DNA of 64,000 nt from Hyphomicrobiales bacterium (GTDB lineage Bacteria > Pseudomonadota > Alphaproteobacteria > Rhizobiales > Rhizobiaceae), in contig UBQX01000003.1 of the NCBI GenBank assembly GCA_900467685.1, positions 124,001-188,000 of the forward strand, read 5' to 3'. Of the stretch, positions 43,481 to 52,293 are shown one piece after another (position 1 is the stretch's first letter; every line of letters starts with the position of its first letter). Made by a program: the position numbers and the translations under genes. The notes beneath the pieces were generated by a model, which saw nothing but the letters and a program-made list of their open reading frames with translations, ran no database searches and had not been told where the DNA came from.

Positions 43481-45064
43481 ATGGATCAGGAAATCGAACT
43501 TGCAGGCGCCGCAGCCGAGGGAGATGGCGGACGGCGTAGCCGCAGTGCTGGCCGGGGTGCCGCAGCACGCCGCGCGGCTCGCACGGGCGGTGGTCCGGGC
43601 CCGTCGCTTCCCTATATCACCCGCAAGATCCGCGAATACGAGGTTCTGGACGAGGAAGGCCTGAGCCTGATCGAGAACAACGCCGACCGCGTTCTGGAGG
43701 AAATCGGCATCGAGTTCCGTGAAGATGCCGAGGCGCTGGCGCTCTGGAAGGAAGCCGGCGCGGATGTGCGCGGCGAGCGCGTACATTTTCCGAAGGGGCT
43801 TTGCCGCGAACTCCTCAAGAGCGCACCGAAGGAATTTACGTGGCATGCGCGCAACCCGGAGCGCAGCGTTCACGTCGGCGGCAAGGCGACGATCTTCGCG
43901 CCGGTTTACGGCCCTCCCTTCGTCCGCGACCTCGAAGGCAACCGTCGCTATGCGACGATCGAAGATTTCCGCAATTTCGTGAAGCTCGCCTATATGGCGC
44001 CGTCCATGCATTCATCGGGCGGTACGGTCTGCGAACCGGTCGACATTCCGGTCAACAAGCGCCATCTCGATATGATCTACAGCCATATCAAGTATAGCGA
44101 CAAGCCGTTCATGGGTTCGGTGACTGCGCCGGAACGTGCGGAAGATACGATCGCCATGGCGAAGCTGGTCTTCGGCGACGACTTCGTTGAAAACAATTGC
44201 GTCACGCTGAACCTGATCAACGCCAACTCGCCGATGGTTTTCGACGAAACCATGGTCGGCGCGCTCAAGGTCTATGCGCGTCACAATCAGGCTTCGGTCA
44301 TCTCGCCCTTCATCCTCTCCGGCGCAATGAGCCCGGTGACGGTGGCCGGCACGCTGACGCAGATCCTGGCCGAAGTTCTCGCAGGCGCTTCCTTCACGCA
44401 GCTGATCCGCAAGGGCTCGCCGGTTCTGTTCGGCACGTTTGCAGCGTCCATCTCCATGCAGTCGGGCGCACCGACCTTCGGTACGCCGGAACCGTCGCTC
44501 GTGTCTTACGGCGCCGCGCAGCTGGCCCGCCGTCTCGGTCTGCCTTTCCGTACCGGCGGTTCGCTCTGTGCGTCCAAGGTTCCGGATGCGCAGGCCGCGC
44601 ATGAGAGCGCCAATACGCTCAACATGACGCTGCTCGCCGGCACCAACTTCGTGCTGCACGCCGCTGGCTGGCTCGAAGGCGGTCTGGTCTCCTCCTACGA
44701 GAAGTTCATGATCGACCAGGATCAGCTCGGCATGATGCAGAAGATGGCAGAGGGCGTGGACCTCTCCGAAAACGCGCAGGCGCTCGACGCCATCCGCGAA
44801 GTCGGCCCGGGCAGCCACTATCTCGGCTGTGCACACACCCAGTCGAACTTCCAGACGGCCTTCTACCGCTCGCCGCTCGCCGACAACAACTCGTTCGAGC
44901 AGTGGGAAATCGAAGGGTCCAAGCGCATCGAGGAGCGCGCCAATGCGCTCTGCCGTTCGTGGCTTGAGAGTTACGAAGCACCGCCGCTTGATCCGGCCAT
45001 CGACGAGGCGCTGCTCGCCTTCATCCAGCAGAAGAAGGACTCGGTTCCCGACGCCTTCACCTGA
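43481..45064 (+). CDS. Trimethylamine methyltransferase (MttB) superfamily protein, non-pyrrolysine
   Basis: A 527-residue member of the MttB superfamily. The catalytic barrel begins near YITRKIREYEVLDEEGLSLI and includes VGGKATIFAPVYGPPFVRDL, GGTVCEPVDIPVNKRHLDMI and PFRTGGSLCASKVPDAQAAH. There is no in-frame amber codon, so it belongs with the glycine betaine, carnitine, proline betaine and butyrobetaine methyltransferases rather than true MttB. The first 40 residues are Arg/Gly/Ala-rich (GDGGRRSRSAGRGAAARRAA). The substrate cannot be read off. GTGAGGGAACC precedes the ATG. Confidence 0.9.
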   Translation: MDQEIELAGAAAEGDGGRRSRSAGRGAAARRAARTGGGPGPSLPYITRKIREYEVLDEEGLSLIENNADRVLEEIGIEFREDAEALALWKEAGADVRGERVHFPKGLCRELLKSAPKEFTWHARNPERSVHVGGKATIFAPVYGPPFVRDLEGNRRYATIEDFRNFVKLAYMAPSMHSSGGTVCEPVDIPVNKRHLDMIYSHIKYSDKPFMGSVTAPERAEDTIAMAKLVFGDDFVENNCVTLNLINANSPMVFDETMVGALKVYARHNQASVISPFILSGAMSPVTVAGTLTQILAEVLAGASFTQLIRKGSPVLFGTFAASISMQSGAPTFGTPEPSLVSYGAAQLARRLGLPFRTGGSLCASKVPDAQAAHESANTLNMTLLAGTNFVLHAAGWLEGGLVSSYEKFMIDQDQLGMMQKMAEGVDLSENAQALDAIREVGPGSHYLGCAHTQSNFQTAFYRSPLADNNSFEQWEIEGSKRIEERANALCRSWLESYEAPPLDPAIDEALLAFIQQKKDSVPDAFT

Positions 45065-45192
45065 AACGAGCCCGCAGCCAGGGAGCAAGGCGCGGCCGCA
45101 CATGTGACGGGGATGATCCAGCGCGCCGTCTGGCGGCCGCATTATCAGGAGATGCGAGAGCAGTCTTCACGCAAGACGGAGGGCGGGCAGTG

Positions 45193-45870
45193 ATGCCCGC
45201 CTTCGGCGTTCTGGAGGCGCTCGAAGAGGCGTTGCAGCCATCCGGCATTCGCCTGCGTGGTGTTGTCAAGTTTCACGATGGCGAAGGGCCGGCGCTGGCG
45301 GACGGGAGTACCGCGCGGAGCGTCGTTCTTCTTGGCAATGTCGGTGGTTCGATCTGGCCTGCCTTTTCAGACTGGCGAGGGGCCTACGCCGGCGATGATC
45401 CTCTTGATGCGTGGTCGAAAGCCGTGATCGGCCCGATCGCAAAAAGACTTGGGGCAACGCCCTTCTATCCGTCCGATCCGCCCTACATGCCGTTCCAGAC
45501 TTGGGCTATGCGTGCCCAAGGGCTGAAGGCATCGCCACTTGGCATCCTCATCCACCCAGAATACGGCCTCTGGCATGGGTATCGCGGGGCACTGGCGTTC
45601 GGCGAGAGGATCGAGTGGAAATCATTGGAGGCGGATATTTCACCCTGCGACACCTGCCTCGAGAAGCCCTGTCTTTCGGCGTGTCCGGCCGATGCAATCT
45701 CGTTGTCCGGCTTCTCGGTGCAGCCGTGCCGCGCCCATCTTTTCACAGCCAAGGGGCAGTCGGGCTGCAGGGCGTCAGGTTGCTTCGCACGAGACGCCTG
45801 CCCGGTCGGTGCGGCCTACCGTTATCCCACGGAGCAGTTGCGCTTTCACATGGACGCCCTGTTCGGCTGA
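45193..45870 (+). CDS. 4Fe-4S cluster protein of the MttB island
   Basis: A 225-residue protein. The C-terminal half has two Cys clusters: CDTCLEKPCLSACP and, after FSVQPCRAH, CRASGCFARDACPVG. This resembles the two-cluster module at the end of epoxyqueuosine reductase (QueG), itself a cobalamin enzyme, but the cobalamin domain is absent. The N-terminal half (VVLLGNVGGSIWPAF; HPEYGLWHGYRGAL) recalls the QueG-like fold. GGAGGGCGGGCAG precedes ATG 45193. It follows mttB by 128 bases and could feed electrons to the reductive activator. Confidence 0.75.
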   Translation: MPAFGVLEALEEALQPSGIRLRGVVKFHDGEGPALADGSTARSVVLLGNVGGSIWPAFSDWRGAYAGDDPLDAWSKAVIGPIAKRLGATPFYPSDPPYMPFQTWAMRAQGLKASPLGILIHPEYGLWHGYRGALAFGERIEWKSLEADISPCDTCLEKPCLSACPADAISLSGFSVQPCRAHLFTAKGQSGCRASGCFARDACPVGAAYRYPTEQLRFHMDALFG

Positions 45871-45874
45871 TGGC

Positions 45875-46219
45875 TCAAGCCTTCGGCCACGCCTTATCCA
45901 GGCCGCCGGATTTCGAGAGGCCTTCGCGGAAGGCGGAATAGGCGGGATGCTGGCTGGAGCGGGCGATTTCCATGAGGCGGATCTGCAGGCGGGCAGGGGC
46001 ATTTGCCCCCAGCCATTCGCCGGCGCGCGAAAGCTTCAGTGAGTTGAGGAAACGCGCTTCGGCCGCAGCGTTGACGAAATGCGCAATGCCGTCGAGCAGC
46101 GCATCGTCCTGAGCGGCGTTTTCGAGAACCAGTTGAAGCCATGCCTTGTCCTGATCATCAAGCCCCGCAAGCTTGGCGGCCACGGTTTCGCTATCAGGGA
46201 AATTGGCCTTGGCATTCAT
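45875..46219 (-). CDS. Hypothetical protein, 114 residues
   Basis: A soluble, mostly helical small protein (MNAKANFPDSETVAAKLAGL; NAAAEARFLNSLKLSRAGEW; RLMEIARSSQHPAYSAFREG). I do not recognise a family. It converges with the Fe-S protein gene with 4 bases between them. Coding is supported by a full-length frame with sensible composition and by its tight fit between neighbours. Confidence 0.55.
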   Translation of the reverse strand: MNAKANFPDSETVAAKLAGLDDQDKAWLQLVLENAAQDDALLDGIAHFVNAAAEARFLNSLKLSRAGEWLGANAPARLQIRLMEIARSSQHPAYSAFREGLSKSGGLDKAWPKA

Positions 46220-46362
46220 CGTTCAGTCTTTCGTTTCGAATCGGTCTCTTGGCCCTGATCATAGGGCAGGGCCTGAGGCTTCGCACCTGCCGTTCGCGGC
46301 TTGACTTCGGCTGCCCCAGAACTTCCGATGGCTCCGTGACGAATCGCTTAAAAAGGGGCGGC

Positions 46363-47379
46363 ATGAAACAGCTTTCGGTCTGCATGCCGAGCAATCGCGG
46401 CTTTCAACGATCTTTTCGCGCTATTGAAACCGCGCTTGCCTTCTGCGAGGCGCGCGATGCGGTCCTGATCGTTTCCGACAATTCGCGCGACGCAGAAAAG
46501 GCCGCCTATTGGCAGGGACGCTCTGCGAATCTCGTCTACCTGGCCGATGCGCCGCTTGAGCCCAACGCCAATGGACGAAACTCGTTTCTGCCGGTCGAAA
46601 CGCCTTTTCTGATGCCCATGGGCGATGACGATGAAATCCTCGTGCGGGATGATCATGCTCCGATTGATCTTGCGGCGCTTCCGGCGAACGTGATGGGCGT
46701 CAAACCGGCTGTCGACCTCTTCCTCGACGGGACTGACCTTTCCGTCCCGCGGGTCTATGACCTGGGCGGCGAGACACCCGGCGAAAGGCTGCGCCAGTAT
46801 ATCGAGCGGAACGAAGGGGATAACTCCACCTTCTACAGCATCTTCCGCACCGAGCCCTATCTGTCGTTACGCGAGTTTTTCCTGACCGCGCATCCCACCC
46901 GCGGCTCCTATGCGGACTGGCAAATGGTGATGGCGCTGGTCGTTGCGGGCAAGTTGCTCCTCGATCCTTCCATTCTCTTTCGCTACAACGTTGCCAGCTG
47001 GGCTACGCCTGAAGCGGTTGAGACGAATGCGAAGAATCTCTACACGCTTGTTGGCCTCCCGGAGAATTTCCGGGACTACAATTCGTTGTTGCGGTGGATG
47101 GATCTCTTCGTCTTCTCGTGTCGCCGTGGGGTGGTTCAGACGCGGGAGGCGCTGGCAGAGCTTCAGGCGGGCGAGCTTTCCGACCTGCTCGACCTCGGTC
47201 TGCGCATCGCAGTCGAAAAGTCGGGTGAGGGTAATCCGACCCTTGCGGAAGTCGCCGGAAAGGCTCTGAAGGAGCGCAATCCGACGCTGAAATTCCTGCA
47301 TTGCGCGGGGGTGCTGGACTGTTACCAGCCGGGGCTGAAGGCGAAATATATCGCCTTCCTCAAAGCTGCGTCGACCTGA
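46363..47379 (+). CDS. Glycosyltransferase family 2-like protein
   Basis: About 338 residues. The N-terminus (MKQLSVCMPSNRGFQRSFRA) and VLIVSDNSRD, followed by LMPMGDDDEIL, fit the GT2 nucleotide-sugar fold with an acidic DxD-like loop. The C-terminal half is helical and unfamiliar. AAAAGGGGCGGC precedes ATG 46363. No link to the methyl-transfer genes is obvious; its place between them may be incidental. The reaction is unknown. Confidence 0.65.
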   Translation: MKQLSVCMPSNRGFQRSFRAIETALAFCEARDAVLIVSDNSRDAEKAAYWQGRSANLVYLADAPLEPNANGRNSFLPVETPFLMPMGDDDEILVRDDHAPIDLAALPANVMGVKPAVDLFLDGTDLSVPRVYDLGGETPGERLRQYIERNEGDNSTFYSIFRTEPYLSLREFFLTAHPTRGSYADWQMVMALVVAGKLLLDPSILFRYNVASWATPEAVETNAKNLYTLVGLPENFRDYNSLLRWMDLFVFSCRRGVVQTREALAELQAGELSDLLDLGLRIAVEKSGEGNPTLAEVAGKALKERNPTLKFLHCAGVLDCYQPGLKAKYIAFLKAAST

Positions 47380-47393
47380 TCGCCGCGCTTGCC

Positions 47394-48401
47394 TCAGCCG
47401 CGACGGCGACGGCGTTCGCCGCTACCACCGCTTTCGGAGGCCATCTTGTTGCGGAGCGGACCGATGCGGGTAACAACATCGTCGACCGTCGGGCGCGGAC
47501 CCTTGGTGTGGCTGTCGATGGCGCCACGGATCGAGCGAAGGTGATCGCAGGACGTGCCGCAGCAGCCGCCGATGATGCGGGCGCCCGCGTCGATCGCGAG
47601 ATGCGCATATTCGGCCATCAGCTCCGGCGTGCCCGAATAGTAGATTTCCGCGCCGCGATATTCCGGGATGCCGCAGTTGCCCTTCACGACGACCACGGCG
47701 TTCGGGTCCGCTGCCGTCATGTCAAGGAGCGAGGAGAGGATGTCCGCAGCACCCACGCCGCAATTGGCGCCGAAGGCGACCGGCTTGTCCGAAAGGCCTT
47801 CTGCTACTTGCGGCATGTCCTTCGGGTTGAGACCCATCATGGTCTTGCCGGCAGTATCAAAGGAGCCGGTGTAAACGTAAGGCAGATCGAGCGCGATGGC
47901 CGCTTCTGCTGCAGCGCGGATTTCGTCCGGCGAGGACATGGTCTCGATCCAGGCGATGTCGATCCCGCCGGCCTTGAGGCCTTCCATCTGTTCCTTGAAG
48001 GCGGCAACGGCGTCGTCATAGGTCATGGCGCCGAGCGGAACCAGGAGTTCGCCGGTCGGGCCGACGGAGCCGGCGACGATGACCTTGCGGCCGGCCTTGT
48101 CGGCGACGGCGCGGGCAATCTCTGCAGCCTTCCTGTTCAGTTCGAAAACGCGGCCTTCAGCCTTGTGCAGCTTCAGGCGCTGGCGCGTGCCACCGAAGGA
48201 GTTGGTGAGGATGATATCCGCGCCGGCGTCCACGAAGTCCTGGTGAAGCTTCGTGATGTTTTCGGGCTTGGATTCGTTCCACAATTCCGGAGCCTCGCCG
48301 GCCTCCAGACCCATGGCGAAAAGATTGGTGCCAGTGGCACCATCGGCCATGAGTACGCCCTTTTCGGCAAGCAGCGCCTCTAACGGATTTGCAGTCGTCA
48401 T
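47394..48401 (-). CDS. bmt: Betaine-homocysteine S-methyltransferase Bmt-like
   Basis: A 335-residue homocysteine S-methyltransferase. Zinc ligands are in FGANCGVGA and the C-terminal IIGGCCGTSCDH; the N-terminal GVLMADGATGTNLF loop binds homocysteine. Rhizobia carry a characterised bmt that uses glycine betaine to make methionine; this gene has the same size and motifs. The C-terminus is an Arg/Gly-rich tail (SGGSGERRRRRG). A 16-bp palindrome lies 30 bp upstream of the start. Confidence 0.85.
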   Translation of the reverse strand: MTTANPLEALLAEKGVLMADGATGTNLFAMGLEAGEAPELWNESKPENITKLHQDFVDAGADIILTNSFGGTRQRLKLHKAEGRVFELNRKAAEIARAVADKAGRKVIVAGSVGPTGELLVPLGAMTYDDAVAAFKEQMEGLKAGGIDIAWIETMSSPDEIRAAAEAAIALDLPYVYTGSFDTAGKTMMGLNPKDMPQVAEGLSDKPVAFGANCGVGAADILSSLLDMTAADPNAVVVVKGNCGIPEYRGAEIYYSGTPELMAEYAHLAIDAGARIIGGCCGTSCDHLRSIRGAIDSHTKGPRPTVDDVVTRIGPLRNKMASESGGSGERRRRRG

Positions 48402-48430
48402 CTTCGGATCCTCAATTTGATGCTGGTGAT

Positions 48431-48446
48431 ATAAAGATATCTTTAT
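48431..48446 (-). promoter_or_regulatory. 16-bp palindromic operator upstream of bmt, SahR-like
   Basis: ATAAAGATATCTTTAT is a perfect palindrome 30 bp before the bmt start. As I recall, it matches the operator of SahR-type ArsR-family regulators that sense S-adenosylhomocysteine in Proteobacteria. The rest of the 407-base gap to cobQ has a possible 71-residue frame on the minus strand that I do not trust. Confidence 0.6.
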
Positions 48447-48808
48447 GTGATTTCAATCGCTATCTTCACCCCTTCCCAGATTTCCCGTTTATCCTTCGGT
48501 TTCGACGGATTGAATATCCCGGCCGCGACCTGCCCTCTGCGAGTAACGCCGCAGGCTGCAAAATAAATCGCCGATTCATAGATATTTAAGCTCTCAATAA
48601 CTCTCCGGTAAGAATGTCCGGCTAATTGTTTTCGTGCAGCGGGGGACACCGCTGACACTTCCGGATCAGGTCTAGCGTACCGGAGGTGAGCGTATCTTGC
48701 AGTGTATGTGCAGGATGGCCATTGAGTATCGGCAAACCGTGCGTCGCTTTGCGACTGCGCGGTTTTCGCGCTTTTAAAGCACAGTTCCCGATGCTACCAC
48801 CACGCCCC

Positions 48809-50263
48809 ATGACAAAGACTATCATGCTCCAGGGAACCGGCTCGGATGTCGGCAAGACCGTGCTTGTGGCCGGGCTCTGCCGGATCGCGGCCAATCGCGG
48901 GCTGAAGGTGAAACCCTTCAAGCCGCAGAACATGTCGAACAATGCAGCCGTCTCCGACGACGGCGGCGAGATTGGGCGGGCGCAGTGGCTGCAGGCGATG
49001 GCCGCACGCGTGCCGTCTTCCGTTCACATGAACCCGGTTCTTCTCAAGCCGCAGTCCGAAAACGGCAGCCAGATCATCGTGCAGGGCAAGGTATTCGGGC
49101 AGGCCAAGGGTCGGGACTATCAGCGCCTGAAGCCGCAATTGCTGGGCGCGGTGCTTGGGAGCTTCGAGACGGTGAAGGCGGGCGCGGACCTCGTGATTGT
49201 CGAGGGTGCGGGTTCGCCCGCCGAGATCAACCTGCGCGCCGGCGACATCGCCAACATGGGCTTTGCAACGGCGGCGAAGGTTCCAGTGGTGCTGGTCGGG
49301 GACATCGACCGAGGCGGTGTAATCGCCTCGCTGGTGGGGACGCATGCGATCCTGCCGGATGAAGATCGCGCGATGATCCTGGGATACCTCATCAACAAGT
49401 TTCGCGGTGATGTCAGTCTTTTCGATGACGGTATCCGGCAGATCGAAGGCTTCACCGGCTGGCCCTGTTTTGGCGTCGTGCCGTGGCTGAAATCTGCGGG
49501 GCGTCTGCCGGCCGAGGATTCGGTCGTGCTGGAACGGCTAGTGTCGAAGGGCGCGGGCGCTTTGAAGGTCGTTGTGCCGATGCTGCCGCGGATTGCCAAT
49601 TTCGACGATCTCGATCCGCTGGCGGCGGAGGAGCAGGTGGAGCTTGTTTTCGTCAAGCCGGGTGAGAGTTTGCCGATGGATGCGGGTCTTGTCGTGCTTC
49701 CGGGCTCCAAGTCAACCATCGGTGACCTGAAGGCTCTGCGAGCGAATGGCTGGGACCGCGATCTTCTTGCGCATCGCAGGCGCGGGGGTCGCGTGATCGG
49801 GATATGCGGCGGTTACCAGATGCTCGGGAACCGGATTACCGATCCGCTCGGCCTCGAAGGCGAGGAGCGCGAGATTGAAGGGCTCGGGCTTCTCGATGTC
49901 GAGACGGAGATGGCGCCGGAAAAGACGGTGCGGAATTCCTCTGCCCGGTCGCTGGAATATGATGCGCCGCTCTCCGGCTATGAAATCCATCTCGGCGTGA
50001 CGCAGGGGGCGGATTGTAATCGGCCTTCAGTCTCCATCGACAATCGGGCCGATGGCGCGATCTCGGCGGATGGCAGGGTGATGGGGACCTATCTGCATGG
50101 GCTGTTTGGCTCGGATGCCTATCGCCGCGCGCTTCTGGCGAGCTTCGGCGTCGAAGGCGGTGCTCAATCCTATCGCCAGACTGTCGATCTGGCACTCGAT
50201 CAGGTGGCGGCGGAGCTTGAGGCGGTGCTGGACAAGACCTGGCTCGCGAGCCTCCTCGATTGA
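48809..50263 (+). CDS. cobQ: Cobyric acid synthase
   Basis: A 484-residue amidotransferase that amidates four carboxyl groups of adenosylcobyrinic acid a,c-diamide. Features: P-loop-like [41 protein letters not shown], a glutaminase class I-like domain with the nucleophile in [11 protein letters not shown] and GTYLHGLF. The start at 48809 fits homologues; longer frames lack conservation. It precedes the B12 riboswitch and cobP, on the same strand. Confidence 0.96.
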   Translation: MTKTIMLQGTGSDVGKTVLVAGLCRIAANRGLKVKPFKPQNMSNNAAVSDDGGEIGRAQWLQAMAARVPSSVHMNPVLLKPQSENGSQIIVQGKVFGQAKGRDYQRLKPQLLGAVLGSFETVKAGADLVIVEGAGSPAEINLRAGDIANMGFATAAKVPVVLVGDIDRGGVIASLVGTHAILPDEDRAMILGYLINKFRGDVSLFDDGIRQIEGFTGWPCFGVVPWLKSAGRLPAEDSVVLERLVSKGAGALKVVVPMLPRIANFDDLDPLAAEEQVELVFVKPGESLPMDAGLVVLPGSKSTIGDLKALRANGWDRDLLAHRRRGGRVIGICGGYQMLGNRITDPLGLEGEEREIEGLGLLDVETEMAPEKTVRNSSARSLEYDAPLSGYEIHLGVTQGADCNRPSVSIDNRADGAISADGRVMGTYLHGLFGSDAYRRALLASFGVEGGAQSYRQTVDLALDQVAAELEAVLDKTWLASLLD

Positions 50264-50299
50264 CATGGGCGTTCATCGCGCCTAACCCTTTTGCCGTTA

Positions 50300-50686
50300 C
50301 TTGAATGGTTTCTCCGGGCAACCGGAGATGAAAAGGGAATGCGACGAAACCCGTGTCACGCGGATTTCCAATCGCAGCCGACCCCGCGACTGTAGAACGG
50401 TGAGGTCGGCCCGTCGCGCAGATCCGAAACTGCAATGGTGCGGGCTTCGGGAGGGCGCGAAAAGCCACTGGCATGCATGTCTTGAACAACCGGGGCCGGA
50501 CGCCTCTTTTTCTACGAATCGTCCACCTCTCGAGACACGCACCGATGCCGGGAAGGCGAGGGCCGCCGATGGTCTTTTCCAGACCGGGAGCCGTGAGCCA
50601 GGAGACCTGCCATTCTCCGTTCAGATCAAGCGCTCGCAGCACGGAGGTTGTCTTGGCGCAGGTTTTTCACGCTCCGTCCGGAGCGG
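50300..50686 (+). promoter_or_regulatory. Cobalamin riboswitch with SD-sequestering expression platform
   Basis: Core conserved blocks occur in order: AAAAGGGAATGCG (50331-50343), CCCCGCGACTGTAG (about 50382-50396), GCCACTGGCATG (about 50463-50474), GCCGGGAAGGCGAGGGC (about 50544-50560) and the B12 box AGCCAGGAGACCTGCC (50596-50611). Downstream, CTCCGT (50615-50620), ACGGAG (50641-50646), CTCCGT (50672-50677) and CGGAGCG (50679-50685) can pair in mutually exclusive ways; the last holds the cobP Shine-Dalgarno. Repression by adenosylcobalamin of cobP translation is expected. Confidence 0.93.
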
Positions 50687-50690
50687 CGCG

Positions 50691-51203
50691 ATGACGCGCA
50701 GCACATTCATTCTCGGCGGCGCCCGCTCGGGCAAGTCGGCGCTTGCCGAAAAGCTGGCGCGCGAAAGCGGTCTGCTGCTTCACTATATTGCCACGGGCCA
50801 GGCCTGGGACGCGGAGATGCGCGAGCGCATCGGCCAGCACCAGAACCGGCGCGGGCCCGAATGGACGACCATTGAAGCGCCGATCGAACTCACCTGCGCA
50901 ATCACGCCGCTGGACTTCGACGACAATGCCATTCTCATCGATTGCCTGACATTGTGGGTCACGAACCTCATGATGGCGGAGCGCGATCTGGACGAGGCGT
51001 TCGAACGGCTCGCTTCCGCGATCGCTGGCGCAAAGGCGCGCATTTTCATCGTTTCCAATGAAGTCGGTCTCGGCATCGTGCCGGATAATGCCATGGCGCG
51101 CGCGTTTCGCGACCATGGCGGCCGGCTGCACCAGAAAATCGCGGCCGTGGCCGACGAGGTTTATTTCGTGGCGGCCGGGCTGCCGCTCAAGATGAAGGGT
51201 TGA
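50691..51203 (+). CDS. cobP: Adenosylcobinamide kinase/guanylyltransferase
   Basis: A 170-residue CobP/CobU: P-loop [16 protein letters not shown] at the N-terminus, [20 protein letters not shown], then [20 protein letters not shown] and [14 protein letters not shown]. It phosphorylates adenosylcobinamide and makes the GDP form in the lower-ligand assembly. The start at 50691 has CGGAG in the platform hairpin, so translation should be riboswitch-controlled; upstream in-frame starts lie inside the riboswitch. Confidence 0.95.
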   Translation: MTRSTFILGGARSGKSALAEKLARESGLLLHYIATGQAWDAEMRERIGQHQNRRGPEWTTIEAPIELTCAITPLDFDDNAILIDCLTLWVTNLMMAERDLDEAFERLASAIAGAKARIFIVSNEVGLGIVPDNAMARAFRDHGGRLHQKIAAVADEVYFVAAGLPLKMKG

Positions 51204-51208
51204 CGAGA

Positions 51209-52255
51209 ATGCAGAAGATACCGGCCACCGTGATCACGGGCTTTCTGGGCGCGGGCAAGACGACGATGATCCGCAACCTGCTTTCCAATGCAGGTGGCAA
51301 GAAGATCGCGCTGATCATCAACGAATTCGGCGATCTCGGCGTCGATGGCGAAGTGCTGAAGGGCTGCGGCGCGGAGAACTGCACCGAGGACGACATCATC
51401 GAACTCAACAATGGCTGCATCTGCTGCACCGTGGCGGACGATTTCATCCCAACGATGGAAAAGCTGCTCGGACGCGACAACCTGCCGGACCATATTGTCA
51501 TCGAGACATCGGGTCTGGCGCTGCCGCAGCCACTGGTCGCCGCCTTCAACTGGCCGGGGATCAAGACCCGCGTGACGGTTGACGGCGTCGTGACCGTGGT
51601 CGACAGCGCCGCCGTTGCCGCCGGTCGCTTTGCCGATGACCACGATGCCATTGACGCGCAGCGCGCCGAGGACGAAGGGCTGGATCACGAGAGCCCGCTG
51701 GAAGAGCTGTTCGAAGACCAGTTGACGGCGGCGGACCTCGTCATTCTCAACAAGGCCGATCTGCTGGATGACGCCGGTCTGGTCGCCGTCCGCGAGGCCG
51801 TTTCGAACGCCACGGCGCGGAAGCCGAAAATGGTTGTCAGCCGTGGCGGCGATGTGCCGGCTTCGGTCCTGCTCGGTCTCGGCGTCGGCACCGAAGACGA
51901 TATCGAAAACCGCAAGTCGCATCACGAACTGGAGCACGAGGGCGCGCCTCATGACCACGATCACGACGAGTTCGAGAGCTTCGTCGTCGATTACGGCCCG
52001 GTCGCCGATCCAGCCGCTTTCGCGGATGCGCTGAAGGGCATCATCGAGACGCATGATATCCTGCGCCTCAAGGGTTTCGCCGACGTCCCCGGCAAACCGA
52101 TGCGCCTCGTCATCCAGGCCGTCGGCAATCGCATCGAGACCTATTTCGACCGTCCCTGGAAGCCGGGCGAAACGCGGGCGACGAAGCTCGTCGTCATCGG
52201 GCTGCATGACGAGATGGACGACGCAGCGATCATCAAGGCGATCAAGGGGATTTGA
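51209..52255 (+). CDS. cobW: CobW, GTPase metallochaperone of cobalamin synthesis
   Basis: A 348-residue COG0523 GTPase. P-loop GFLGAGKTTMIRNLLS (about residues 13-28), EFGDLGVDGEVL, the GCICCTV metal motif (CxCC, about 70-76), NKADLL and a His-rich loop (HHELEHEGAPHDHDHDE, residues about 235-251), then a CobW C-terminal domain. It probably supplies cobalt to the CobNST chelatase. Five bases separate it from cobP, and higBA and cobN follow. Confidence 0.95.
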   Translation: MQKIPATVITGFLGAGKTTMIRNLLSNAGGKKIALIINEFGDLGVDGEVLKGCGAENCTEDDIIELNNGCICCTVADDFIPTMEKLLGRDNLPDHIVIETSGLALPQPLVAAFNWPGIKTRVTVDGVVTVVDSAAVAAGRFADDHDAIDAQRAEDEGLDHESPLEELFEDQLTAADLVILNKADLLDDAGLVAVREAVSNATARKPKMVVSRGGDVPASVLLGLGVGTEDDIENRKSHHELEHEGAPHDHDHDEFESFVVDYGPVADPAAFADALKGIIETHDILRLKGFADVPGKPMRLVIQAVGNRIETYFDRPWKPGETRATKLVVIGLHDEMDDAAIIKAIKGI

Positions 52256-52263
52256 TGGACGAC

Positions 52264-52282
52264 TGTATCATTCAATGATACA
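52264..52282. promoter_or_regulatory. 19-bp palindromic operator of higBA
   Basis: TGTATCATT-C-AATGATACA is a perfect inverted repeat 12 bp before higB and 9 bp after the cobW stop. It is the expected operator for the HigA antitoxin. Confidence 0.75.
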
Positions 52283-52293
52283 TTATCTTCCCT

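Noticed and set aside
43481-45064. Pyrrolysine-containing MttB
   Set aside because: The frame is open to its natural end without an in-frame amber codon, and no pyl genes are in the window.
48443-48658. A 71-residue reading frame on the minus strand between bmt and cobQ, starting at GTG
   Set aside because: It overlaps the palindrome upstream of bmt, has a weak start and no family I recognise. It could be a gene remnant, but coding is not supported.
48630-48680. IS-end-like sequence (GGGGACACCGCTGACAC) upstream of cobQ
   Set aside because: No matching inverted end, target duplication or transposase fragment is visible nearby.
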